Positions 24,306 to 31,923 of a stretch of DNA of 64,000 nt are shown here, in pieces. Under the pieces are notes generated by a model that saw only the letters and a list, made by a program, of their open reading frames with translations, ran no database searches and was not told where the DNA came from. Every line of letters starts with the position of its first letter. The stretch's first letter is position 1. The position numbers and the translations under genes are program-made. Where the stretch lies: NCBI GenBank assembly GCA_963718745.1, contig OY970370.1:1674001-1738000 (forward strand), written 5' to 3'. Origin of the DNA: Fermentibacter sp963718745 [NCBI: Candidatus Fermentibacterota bacterium]. GTDB taxonomy: Bacteria > Fermentibacterota > Fermentibacteria > Fermentibacterales.

Positions 24306-24390
24306 CAGCGGGGTTCCTTCCGCCGATATTACTCGGATCAAGTTCCAGGGGTTCTGTCTCAGGCCGCACCGGGCCGCCCCCACCCGCGGG
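24306..24390 (-). promoter_or_regulatory. TPP riboswitch (THI element) upstream of thiM-thiE
   Basis: Read on the minus strand, the conserved blocks of the thi-box appear in order: GGGTGGGGGC, CTGAGA, ACCCCTGGAACTTGATC and CGAGTAATATCGGCGGAAGGA. These match the pyrimidine- and pyrophosphate-sensing arms of the TPP aptamer. It sits about 50 nt upstream of the thiM GTG. A TATATT at 24399-24394 is a candidate -10 just before the aptamer. Binding of TPP would lower thiM-thiE expression, probably by hiding the SD. Confidence 0.9.
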
Positions 24391-24542
24391 GGGAATATAC
24401 ATGCGGGCGGGCATCCGGCATCCGGTGGGCGCCTTGGAACGGGGAGCCCATGAAGGTAGATTGCCACAGTCGGAGGGCTGCGGGATGCCCGTGACCGGGA
24501 AACGGCGCCGAAGATGCGAATTGACGTATATGAATGCCAGAT

Positions 24543-24590
24543 AGAATGATACACGTGCATCTGAAGGATCTGAAACCAGGAACTGGCTGG
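24543..24590 (+). repeat. 48-bp intergenic direct repeat, copy 1
   Basis: This copy and the one at 24648-24695 agree at 46 of 48 positions. Each contains CATCTGAAGGATCTGAAACC followed by the short inverted repeat CCAGGAACTGG. The region from 24401 to 24705 has no gene on either strand that looks real, is less GC-rich than its neighbours, and seems to be built largely of this repeat. The copies lie 105 bp apart, with a partial third copy between them. Confidence 0.7.
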
Positions 24591-24591
24591 C

Positions 24592-24615
24592 AGATCTGAA
24601 ACCAGGAACCGGCTG
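24592..24615 (+). repeat. Partial copy of the intergenic repeat
   Basis: 24 bp that match the 3' half of the 48-bp unit with two differences (AGATCTGAAACCAGGAACCG...). It directly follows copy 1, so the array reads full unit, half unit, spacer, full unit. Confidence 0.6.
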
Positions 24616-24647
24616 AAACCGCACAAACAGTGATGTGATTGATCAGT

Positions 24648-24695
24648 AGAAAGATACACGCGCATCTGAAGGATCTGAAACCAGGAACTGGCTGG
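24648..24695 (+). repeat. 48-bp intergenic direct repeat, copy 2
   Basis: Differs from copy 1 only at unit positions 5 and 14. It ends 10 bp before the GTG of the GDD/Y repeat protein, and its last bases run into the G-rich stretch (GGGGGGG) that serves as that gene's SD. The repeat thus supplies part of the 5' untranslated region of the gene. Confidence 0.7.
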
Positions 24696-24705
24696 GGGGG
24701 TTGAC

Positions 24706-27108
24706 GTGATTCTGCTGCTGGTGCTCTGTACGCTGCCGTCCGCCGGGATGTCTCCGTCTCCCGGGATGCCTCCGGGCGTCGATTCCGCCCTGGCCGCCGC
24801 CCTGGATACCCTCGGCATCGTCCCGGGGCAGATGAACTTCGACCGCAACTGGGCGCCCTCTGTCCTCCTGCCCGACAGCACCGTAATCCTCTGCCTCCAG
24901 GACATCTTCGCCATCCCCGGCGTCCTTGCGGATCACGTCGACGCAGCCTCCGCCCTCCTCGGGGCGGCTCCTGCCGACGAAGACGACGACGCGCCGCTCG
25001 GCGACCTCGTCTCCCTCGTGGCGGAGCGCGAGAGCGCCTACCGCGCCGCGGCCCGGTCTCTCAGCCCGTCCGCGCTGGACTCGCTCGCGGGGCTCGGGGC
25101 GTGGCTGTGGGCGGACTCGGACAATCCCGGACCCTGGGGCGGATGGGGTGCATTCCACGAGTCGCGCGGCCTGACTCCTCCCCCCGAGTTCGAGGGGGAC
25201 CCCGACACGCTGGCGATGTGGCTGGAGAAGTGGCCCACCGTACCGCCCGTCGATCCCTCCGTCGTCATCGCACTTGCGGAGGCCCTGGAGGGCGTGGAGT
25301 GGCACGAGCCCTCCGTGTTCTCGCTCAGCGGCGTACAGGGCAGCGTCTGCGCCTTCGATCCCGCCTCGGGATACATCGTCGGCGGGCCTGGTGACAACAG
25401 GTACGGCCCCGGCACGGCCTTCCGGATCATCGTAGACGTAGGCGGAGACGACGTGTACGAGGACCTCGGCGGCGCCTTCGGGCTCGACGGACGCTTCGCC
25501 ACGCTGATAGTCGACCTCGCAGGCAACGACAGGTACGTGTCCGACGTCCCGGTCGCAGCCGGTGCGGGATTCATGGGCTTCGGCGCCCTCGTCGACCTCG
25601 CGGGTGACGACATGTACGAATGCGGGCCCGTTGCCCTGGGCGCCGGCCTGATGGGCGAGGGGATCCTGGCCGACCTCGGTGGCAACGACACCTATGCAAC
25701 CGACTTCTTCGGCGAGGGGGCCGGATGCCTGGGCACGGGCACCCTGGTCGACCGGGCCGGAGACGACACCTACAGGACCGCCTGCTACGGGCAGGGCTTC
25801 GGCGGCCCGGCGGGGGTCGGTACGCTGGCCGACGGCGGCGGGTCCGACTGCTATCTGGCGGGTTTCGAGTACTCGCACGCCCCGCTCCTCCCTGACGACA
25901 ACAGGGCAATGTCCCAGGGCTTCGGCATGGGCCTCCGGCCGCTCGTCGCCGGGGGGCGCGGGCTGCTCGCCGACTTCGGCACCGGCAACGACACCTACCG
26001 TGCGGAGGTGTTCGGCCAGGGCGGCGCGTACTGGTACGGCCTGGGCATGCTGTTCGACGAGGCCGGCCAGGACTGCTACAACGCCGCGCAGTACGCCCAG
26101 GGCTCCGGCATACACCTGGCCTCGGGCTGCCTCTGGGACGGCGCCGGGGACGACATGTACATCTCCAGGTTCGGCCCGTCGCAGGGCGCTGCGCACGATC
26201 TCTCCACGGGCCTCCTCTACGACGCCTCGGGAGACGACCGCTACGTGTCCGACGGAGCCCAGGGCTTCGCCATAAACAACTCCGCCGCCCTCTTCGTCGA
26301 CGCCTCGGGCACGGACCTCTTCGTGTGCGGCTCGGACGGACAGGGCGTCGGCTCCTGGTCCAGGGGCTCGGCGGGATGCGGCGTGTTCATCGACCTTGCC
26401 GACGACGACCGCTTCCTCGGCAGGGGTTCGGATTCGCTGCGCTGGACCGACGGGGCGTGGGGCGCGGGCCTGGACCTCGCCTCCGCCACCCCGGTCGACT
26501 CCGTGACCCCGGAGGAGATCGGCAACCCGGAGGAACTGGAGATGGACTCCCTCTTCAGCGTGGCGGCCGAGTGGGAGGTCGGCGAGAACCGCGACCGGGT
26601 GGTGGCCCACCGGGACGAGCTGGCCTCGCGAGGCATGGAAGCTCTGGAATACATAGTAGAGGAGCAGATGAACACCACGGACGGGCTGGCGCTCCGGGCC
26701 ATGCAGGAAGTCGTCGCCCGCAACGCGGAGATCTCGGTGCCCATGCTGACTGCGCTCCTGGACAGCCTCACCGGCCGCAGGCTGCGCAACACGATCTACC
26801 TGCTGGGCGAGGCGGGCGGCGAGGAGGCCAGGCTGCCGCTGGAGGCCCTGCTGGAATCCGATACGCTGGCCGTGCGCCTCTCGGTCATGCAGGCCCTGGG
26901 GATCATCGGGAACCCCGCCTCCCTGCCGAGGGTACTGCCGTTCGCGGCGGACAGCTCCGAGAGGATGAGAAGGCAGGTGGCGGTGACCCTGGCCGGCCTG
27001 GGTGACTCCAGTGCGGTCGGGACGCTCGAAGAACTGTCGCGGGACTGGTTCCTGGACGTTCGCACGGCCGCACTGAAGGCGATCGAGACGCTCGAACCGG
27101 AGGAATGA
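24706..27108 (+). CDS. Exported repeat protein: twelve GDD/Y repeats plus C-terminal HEAT repeats
   Basis: 800 residues from GTG 24706, with a signal-like N-terminus (ILLLVLCTLPSAG). Between about residues 238 and 565 there are twelve units built on D-x-x-G-(D/N)-D-x-Y, e.g. VDLAGNDRY, VDLAGDDMY, ADLGGNDTY, VDRAGDDTY, WDGAGDDMY, YDASGDDRY, each followed by a glycine turn of the type GQGFG. The Asp-rich turns could bind calcium, and the regular spacing suggests a beta-solenoid. Residues from about 620 on are HEAT-like (LRNTIYLLGEAGGEEA, LSVMQALGIIGNPASLP, VAVTLAGLGDSSAV). No known family is recognised with confidence. It is followed by a strong promoter for the next lipoprotein gene. Confidence 0.8.
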   Translation: MILLLVLCTLPSAGMSPSPGMPPGVDSALAAALDTLGIVPGQMNFDRNWAPSVLLPDSTVILCLQDIFAIPGVLADHVDAASALLGAAPADEDDDAPLGDLVSLVAERESAYRAAARSLSPSALDSLAGLGAWLWADSDNPGPWGGWGAFHESRGLTPPPEFEGDPDTLAMWLEKWPTVPPVDPSVVIALAEALEGVEWHEPSVFSLSGVQGSVCAFDPASGYIVGGPGDNRYGPGTAFRIIVDVGGDDVYEDLGGAFGLDGRFATLIVDLAGNDRYVSDVPVAAGAGFMGFGALVDLAGDDMYECGPVALGAGLMGEGILADLGGNDTYATDFFGEGAGCLGTGTLVDRAGDDTYRTACYGQGFGGPAGVGTLADGGGSDCYLAGFEYSHAPLLPDDNRAMSQGFGMGLRPLVAGGRGLLADFGTGNDTYRAEVFGQGGAYWYGLGMLFDEAGQDCYNAAQYAQGSGIHLASGCLWDGAGDDMYISRFGPSQGAAHDLSTGLLYDASGDDRYVSDGAQGFAINNSAALFVDASGTDLFVCGSDGQGVGSWSRGSAGCGVFIDLADDDRFLGRGSDSLRWTDGAWGAGLDLASATPVDSVTPEEIGNPEELEMDSLFSVAAEWEVGENRDRVVAHRDELASRGMEALEYIVEEQMNTTDGLALRAMQEVVARNAEISVPMLTALLDSLTGRRLRNTIYLLGEAGGEEARLPLEALLESDTLAVRLSVMQALGIIGNPASLPRVLPFAADSSERMRRQVAVTLAGLGDSSAVGTLEELSRDWFLDVRTAALKAIETLEPEE

Positions 27109-27135
27109 GCGCCTCCGGCGGCCGCATCGATTTCG

Positions 27136-27164
27136 TTGACACTGTTGGTGCATCTTCCTATCTT
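27136..27164 (+). promoter_or_regulatory. Strong sigma-70-type promoter of the lipoprotein gene at 27207
   Basis: TTGACA (27136-27141), a 17-bp spacer and TATCTT (27159-27164). Transcription would start near 27171, about 36 nt before the ATG at 27207, whose SD is AAGGAGAT. This is the best -35/-10 pair seen in the window. Confidence 0.8.
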
Positions 27165-27206
27165 GGGAACGGTTTCGCGACCCGTACATCTCTGGAAGGA
27201 GATCCT

Positions 27207-28019
27207 ATGAAGAAGTGGACTCTGTTGCTCGCATGCACGGCGATGGCCCTGATGACCGCCTGCGAGGGCGACGACCCGGCAGGCCCCGGCGGCACCATGC
27301 CCACCGTGACCGGACTTGCAGTTGACTGGACAGCATCCGACGGCGTCGACATCGTCCTGGACTGGGATGCGGTCACCGACGCCGAGGGCTACAAGGTGTA
27401 CTTCAGCACCACAGCCGGCGGCTCCTACACCGAAGTCGACGACGTCACCGGCACCACCGCCACCCACACGGCCTCCAGCGCGGGCTACTACGTCGTGACG
27501 GCGTACGAGGGCGACGACTCCTCCGAGAACTACTCCAACGAAGTCAACACCATGCCCAACATCATCAATGACACCTACATGATCTACGATCAGTACTCGC
27601 CCGCAGCCTACCACTCCGGCATCTTCTTCGACGAGAATGGTGCCACTACGGGTCTTGCAAGCTCTGGCGATTTCGACCAGGACATCTATGCCTACGACGA
27701 AGTCGAGCCGTCGGGCGACCCTGCGGCAGCATTCTTCTACTCCGGTGACACCGGCACGTACGGCGACGGCTACCACACCGAGATGGTGGAGGCTACTGGC
27801 AGCTTCGGCGCCGCTCCTTCCGGTGGCTACTGGCTGACCGGTTACATCGATGATGGAGACGTCATCTTTGCAATGCTCGAGAACGGCCGTTACATCAAGA
27901 TCTACGTCATCGACGAGTTCCCCGACGGCATAACCGAACACGGCACCGGCGTCGAACTTGCCTATGAGTATCAGCCTCAGGAGGGTATCCGCCTCTTCAC
28001 TGCGGACTCTTCCTGGTAG
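27207..28019 (+). CDS. Lipoprotein with a fibronectin-III-like domain
   Basis: 270 residues from ATG 27207 (SD AAGGAGAT). The signal ends in a lipobox, LMTAC, with the lipidated Cys about residue 19, so it is anchored in a membrane. An FN3-like domain follows (VDIVLDWDAVTDAEGYKVYFSTTAGGSYTEV), then an acidic, aromatic-rich domain of about 150 residues ending EYQPQEGIRLFTADSSW. The protein downstream at 28202 has the same layout and a related end, so the two are paralogues. Own promoter and terminator make it a single-gene unit. Function unknown; the abundance of Asp and Gly suggests an extracellular, possibly calcium-binding, surface protein. Confidence 0.8.
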   Translation: MKKWTLLLACTAMALMTACEGDDPAGPGGTMPTVTGLAVDWTASDGVDIVLDWDAVTDAEGYKVYFSTTAGGSYTEVDDVTGTTATHTASSAGYYVVTAYEGDDSSENYSNEVNTMPNIINDTYMIYDQYSPAAYHSGIFFDENGATTGLASSGDFDQDIYAYDEVEPSGDPAAAFFYSGDTGTYGDGYHTEMVEATGSFGAAPSGGYWLTGYIDDGDVIFAMLENGRYIKIYVIDEFPDGITEHGTGVELAYEYQPQEGIRLFTADSSW

Positions 28020-28039
28020 ACTGAGTCAGATGTTCCTGG

Positions 28040-28070
28040 GAGGGCGGGGGCGACCCCGCCCTCTTCCTTT
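28040..28070 (+). terminator. Intrinsic terminator after the lipoprotein gene
   Basis: A perfect 10-bp GC-rich stem (28040-28049 with 28054-28063) with a GCGA tetraloop, followed by TTCCTTT. It lies 21 bp after the stop codon. Confidence 0.8.
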
Positions 28071-28201
28071 GTCCGAGGGAACACCCGGCCCCCTTCGCCT
28101 GTATATTCCCCATGAAGCCCGCCCGGCCGAAAGGGGCGGCGTCACGGCATGAGCCTCCCTCCCGGGAGCGCCCCTGCGATCGGTACGTCTGGAGGAAGGC
28201 G

Positions 28202-29278
28202 ATGAGGAGACTGCTCTTTGCATTCACGGCGCTTGCAGGCATCTCGGGCTGCGGCGGCTCGGGGGGCGACCTGTCCGTGACCGTGACCGCCCCGCCAGCG
28301 GGCGGAGCGGTTGCGGACGACAGCTACATAATCGAGTGGGACGCCGAGAACGTCTACTCCACCGACGCATTCGTGAACATCTACGCCGACACCGATACCG
28401 ATCCGGCGACAGGCCTGGTGCTCCTCGAGGACTCGATAGCGACCGAGACCTCGGGCTGGCTCTGGGACTGCTCGGACTGGCCGGCCGACGACTACTACAT
28501 CAGGGCCGTCATCCACGACGAATCTGCGGAAGAATCCGACTACAGCGACGGCGCGGTGACCGTGACCCACGAGCCGCTGGGGGACGTGAGCGGCCTCTCG
28601 ATCCTCGCGGACTCCACGTCCGGCACCGGGGTGTATCTCACGTGGGAGCCGCTGTTCGGCGCGGAGGGCTACAGGGTCTACTTCGACGCCGACTCGGCGG
28701 GCGGATGGCTGGAGATAGCCGAGACCCCGAACGCCTACTACCGCCACGAAGCGCCCTCGGCCGGCATCTACGGCGTGAAGGGATACCGCGACGGCGAGGC
28801 CTCGCCCGGCTTCTCCGGGACGGCCGGTACGATGCCCTTCCTGGACGACTCGGTCTACACGGTGTGGGACGACACCTCCCCCGAGGGCTCCTTCACAGCC
28901 GTCCGGCTGACCCCCTGCGGAGCGTTCCTCACGACCTACGACGACCCGGACCAGGACCTGCACTGCAGGCAGGCCGGCACCGGTTTCCCGGTGCACCTGT
29001 TCGCGGGCGACGCGCCGCCCCTGGGGGCGGGGAACAGCACGCCCCTGGCGGCCCCGGCGGAAGGCCCCGGCATCGCGCCTGGCTCGGGCTACGCGGATTC
29101 GCTTGCACTGTCCGGAAGTGGAGTGCTGTTCGCGCACATGGAGGAGATGGGCTACTACGCCAAGCTGATAGTCGACAGCCTGCCTTCGCACCCCTCGGTC
29201 TCCGGGTGCCGGGGTGCGAGCTTCCATTACGAGTTCCAGACCATCCAGGGCCTCCGGCTCTTCACGACCGGATCGTGA
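28202..29278 (+). CDS. Lipoprotein with FN3-like domain, paralogue of the preceding lipoprotein
   Basis: 358 residues from ATG 28202 (SD GGAGGAAGG). The lipobox is ISGC with Cys at about residue 17. It has two beta-sandwich-like segments: an N-terminal one (VTVTAPPAGGAVADDSYIIE) and an FN3-like one (VYLTWEPLFGAEGYRVYFDA), the latter matching DIVLDWDAVTDAEGYKVYFS in its neighbour. The end, FHYEFQTIQGLRLFTTGS, also mirrors the neighbour's EYQPQEGIRLFTADSSW. So the genes arose by duplication with the addition of a domain here. A TATATTCC element at 28100-28107 may be the -10 of its promoter. Function unknown. Confidence 0.78.
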   Translation: MRRLLFAFTALAGISGCGGSGGDLSVTVTAPPAGGAVADDSYIIEWDAENVYSTDAFVNIYADTDTDPATGLVLLEDSIATETSGWLWDCSDWPADDYYIRAVIHDESAEESDYSDGAVTVTHEPLGDVSGLSILADSTSGTGVYLTWEPLFGAEGYRVYFDADSAGGWLEIAETPNAYYRHEAPSAGIYGVKGYRDGEASPGFSGTAGTMPFLDDSVYTVWDDTSPEGSFTAVRLTPCGAFLTTYDDPDQDLHCRQAGTGFPVHLFAGDAPPLGAGNSTPLAAPAEGPGIAPGSGYADSLALSGSGVLFAHMEEMGYYAKLIVDSLPSHPSVSGCRGASFHYEFQTIQGLRLFTTGS

Positions 29279-29336
29279 ACCTCCGGGTCATTTCCGGCGC
29301 CGGTCGAGCCGCGCCATCCAGAAAGAAGGAAGACAG

Positions 29337-30149
29337 ATGACGATCCCCGTTCTCATGACGATACTCGCCGCGATCCCGGGGCATGGCCCGAAGCAGGGCG
29401 ACATCCCCTCCATCCTCATGAATCCCGACACCCTGATATCCGCGCCTTCGGGCGGCATCTCCGACCTCCGCTCGGCCGCCCGCGAGGCCATCGCGCTGGA
29501 GGGCGGGCACTTCGGCATAGCGGTAAGGGACTTCGAGACGGGCGAGAGCTTCGTCGAGACCGAGGGGGGCACCTTCGACATAGGCAGCCCCGAACTCATC
29601 GTGGCCGCCTGCGCCATAGACCTGGACAGGGCGGGAATAGTGTCCCTCGACACGCTGTCCTCCAGGGGCGAGACCGTAGGTGACCAGATCATCATGGCAA
29701 GGGAGGGCAGCCAGGAAGCCCTCAACAGGGTGACAAACCGGGTCAGACCGCAGAGCATCGTAGAGTGGCTGGATCAGGAAGGCTTCACCTCCACGACCTA
29801 CTCGGGAATACAGTTCTTCTGGCCGGGGGCACCCGAGGTCGATCCCAACATCTCCACCCCGTCCGACTGCATGGGCATGCTCTCCATAATCGAGAGCCGG
29901 CTCGGCGAGGCCGAGATAAGGCGCCTCGTGCGCAACCCCTTCACCCGGACCGGGCTCGAGGAACTGCAGGGAGGCTCGGCGACCATCTACGGCTTTTGTT
30001 CGAGGGGGCAGGAAGGCGGGCGTGTCCGCGCAGCAATTGTCTCACTGGCTGGTGAACATAGGATCGGCATTGTAGTCCTGGCCGACCAGCTCTGCTGCGA
30101 GGCCAAGGTCGACCTCGCCTTCAGCATGATCTGGGAGGCCCTGAAGTAG
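29337..30149 (+). CDS. Class-A beta-lactamase-fold protein lacking the catalytic lysine
   Basis: 270 residues from ATG 29337 with a short hydrophobic N-terminus. The stretch GGHFGIAVRDFETGESFVETEGGTFDIGSPELIVA follows the pattern of serine beta-lactamases/DD-peptidases, where the nucleophile motif is SxxK. Here that position reads S84-P-E-L87: the Ser is kept but the Lys is gone, so beta-lactam hydrolysis is unlikely. Later blocks (SPSD-like TPSDCMGML; ATIYGFCSRGQ near the KTG position) are equally divergent. It probably binds peptidoglycan or a protein, or is a non-catalytic paralogue. SD is AGAAGGAAG. Confidence 0.6.
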   Translation: MTIPVLMTILAAIPGHGPKQGDIPSILMNPDTLISAPSGGISDLRSAAREAIALEGGHFGIAVRDFETGESFVETEGGTFDIGSPELIVAACAIDLDRAGIVSLDTLSSRGETVGDQIIMAREGSQEALNRVTNRVRPQSIVEWLDQEGFTSTTYSGIQFFWPGAPEVDPNISTPSDCMGMLSIIESRLGEAEIRRLVRNPFTRTGLEELQGGSATIYGFCSRGQEGGRVRAAIVSLAGEHRIGIVVLADQLCCEAKVDLAFSMIWEALK

Positions 30150-30222
30150 AAGCGGCGCCCCCGACACGGGCGCCAGATTCCGGTTCAACCCGGCCCGGGG
30201 GGCCGGCACACAGGAGGGTGAT

Positions 30223-30789
30223 ATGAGAGTACTGGTACCGCTGATGCTCCTCGCCATGTCCGCAACCGTTGCGGCTGGCGGCTTCTCCCTGGGGTTCAAG
30301 GATTTCGAGGTTCCTTTCTACATCAACGCCGGAGGCGACATGACGGGGGCCGACATGGCCCTGCTCCGGCTCGGTAGCGCGCTCGCCCCCGAGTTCAGGA
30401 TCGAGGTCCTCTTCGGCTACGGCAAGAGCACCACCGAGATCGAGGACGAGGACTCCGACTTCAGCACGTTCGCCATCGGCGGGTCGGGCTTCTACGTCGT
30501 GGCCAACCCCGCGAACACCGTGTTCAGCATCGGCGGATCGCTTGTCTACGCCAAGTCGAACAACGGCGAGGACGTCAGCACGAGCGACCTCACCCTGCTG
30601 CCGGTGATGCGCGCCGACTATGCCGTCCCCGGCATGAGCAGCGTCGGCTTCTTCAGCGAGTTCGGCCTCCGCTACGACAACGCCACCACCACCACCGAAA
30701 CCAGCGGCGACGACCTCGAGTACTCCTACAGCCACTTCGGCACATACGCCTCGCCCCACGTCCTGGGCGGCGTGTACTACAGCTTCTAG
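30223..30789 (+). CDS. Small outer-membrane beta-barrel protein
   Basis: 188 residues with a cleavable signal (MRVLVPLMLLAMSATVAAGG). The mature part alternates polar and hydrophobic residues in segments of about 10, as expected for roughly eight barrel strands, and ends in an aromatic residue (GGVYYSF), the usual signal for barrel insertion. Asp/Ser-rich loops are visible (STTEIEDEDSDFS). No specific function is apparent. SD AGGAGGG precedes the ATG. It is followed by a strong hairpin terminator. Confidence 0.75.
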   Translation: MRVLVPLMLLAMSATVAAGGFSLGFKDFEVPFYINAGGDMTGADMALLRLGSALAPEFRIEVLFGYGKSTTEIEDEDSDFSTFAIGGSGFYVVANPANTVFSIGGSLVYAKSNNGEDVSTSDLTLLPVMRADYAVPGMSSVGFFSEFGLRYDNATTTTETSGDDLEYSYSHFGTYASPHVLGGVYYSF

Positions 30790-30807
30790 ACCCTGCTTCC
30801 GACAGGA

Positions 30808-30837
30808 GGGGCGGGTGGGAGAGCCACCCGCCCCTTC
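30808..30837 (+). terminator. Intrinsic terminator after the outer-membrane protein gene
   Basis: An 11-bp perfect stem (30808-30818 with 30824-30834) with a five-base GAGAG loop, then TTCC. It lies 18 bp after the stop codon and 21 bp before the argF promoter. Confidence 0.7.
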
Positions 30838-30857
30838 CGCATCCTGCGGAACCGCTT

Positions 30858-30887
30858 TTGCCACACGGCGCGGGCCTGTGTTATCTT
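30858..30887 (+). promoter_or_regulatory. Promoter of argF
   Basis: TTGCCA (30858-30863), an 18-bp spacer and TATCTT (30882-30887). The start near 30894 would leave a 57-nt leader before the argF ATG. No ARG-box palindrome was recognised. Confidence 0.65.
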
Positions 30888-30950
30888 CGCGTTCCGAACA
30901 GCCAGTCGACAAGGCACACCCGCCTGCGAACCGATCGAAAGGAGCCTCCC

Positions 30951-31892
30951 ATGGGCGTCAACCTCAGGGGCAGATCCCTGCTCACACTCCTCGACTACGA
31001 ACCGGAAGAGGTCCGATATCTCCTCGACGTCTCCCACAGCGTGAAGGCCGAGAGGATGACGGGCAACCGCCACCAGAGGTTCCAGGGCATGACGCTCGCC
31101 ATGCTCTTCGAGAAGCGCTCCACCCGCACCCGCTGCGCATTCGAGACCGCCTTCGGCGAGGAGGGCGGCCACCCCGTCTTCCTGTCCAACAACGACATAC
31201 AGCTCGGTTCCAAGGAGAGCGTCGAGGACACCGCAAGGGTCCTGGGCCGGATGTTCGACGCGATAATGTTCCGCGGCTTCAGCCAGGAGACAGTCGAGAT
31301 GCTGGCGGACTACTCCGGCGTCCCCGTCTACAACGGCCTGACCGACATGTTCCATCCGACCCAGGTGCTCGCGGACCTCATGACGATCGAGGAGAGGCTC
31401 GGGGACCTGCACGGCCTGGAGTTCGTGTACGCGGGCGACGGCCGCAACAACATGGCCAACAGCCTGATGATCGGGTCCGCGCTCATGGGCATGAACTGCA
31501 CCATCCTCGCCCCGGAGGGGCTGCATCCGGAGGAGGAGCTGCTGAAGACCGTGAGGTCCATAGCCGAGGACTCGGGCTGCGAGATAATAGTCACCTCCGA
31601 CCGCGCAGAGGCCATTCCCGGCGCCGACGTGATCTACACCGACGTCTGGGCCTCCATGGGCGAGGAGGAGAAGATGAAGGAGCGCATCGCGCTCCTCGAG
31701 CCCTACCGCGTGGACGACGACATGCTGAGGCAGACCGAGAACCCCGACGTGATCTTCATGCACTGCCTGCCCGCGGTGAAGGGCAACGAGGTGACGTTCG
31801 ACGTCATCGAGGGCTCCCACTCCGTGGTATGGGACGAAGCCGAGAACAGGAAGCACACGATAAAGGCCCTCATGATAGCCACCCTCCTCTAG
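30951..31892 (+). CDS. argF: Ornithine carbamoyltransferase
   Basis: 313 residues from ATG 30951 (SD AAAGGAG). The carbamoyl-phosphate motif is FEKRSTRTRCAFE, followed by the conserved HPTQVLADL, DGRNNMANSLM (ornithine side), DVWASMGEE (the SMG ornithine loop, distinguishing it from aspartate transcarbamylase) and MHCLPA with the catalytic Cys. It makes citrulline from ornithine and carbamoyl phosphate in arginine synthesis, or runs in reverse in the arginine deiminase pathway. It stands alone; no other arg gene is nearby. Confidence 0.94.
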   Translation: MGVNLRGRSLLTLLDYEPEEVRYLLDVSHSVKAERMTGNRHQRFQGMTLAMLFEKRSTRTRCAFETAFGEEGGHPVFLSNNDIQLGSKESVEDTARVLGRMFDAIMFRGFSQETVEMLADYSGVPVYNGLTDMFHPTQVLADLMTIEERLGDLHGLEFVYAGDGRNNMANSLMIGSALMGMNCTILAPEGLHPEEELLKTVRSIAEDSGCEIIVTSDRAEAIPGADVIYTDVWASMGEEEKMKERIALLEPYRVDDDMLRQTENPDVIFMHCLPAVKGNEVTFDVIEGSHSVVWDEAENRKHTIKALMIATLL

Positions 31893-31923
31893 GCCGGGAA
31901 CGGCTGGAGACGGGGCGGAGCTG

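Noticed and set aside
24543-24695. CRISPR array
   Set aside because: Only two full copies with unequal spacing, one partial copy adjacent, and no cas genes.
24643-27189. 848-codon open frame on the minus strand opposite the GDD/Y protein
   Set aside because: It is an antisense shadow created by the high GC and the regular repeats; its translation has no recognisable domain, while the plus strand has a signal peptide and coherent repeats.
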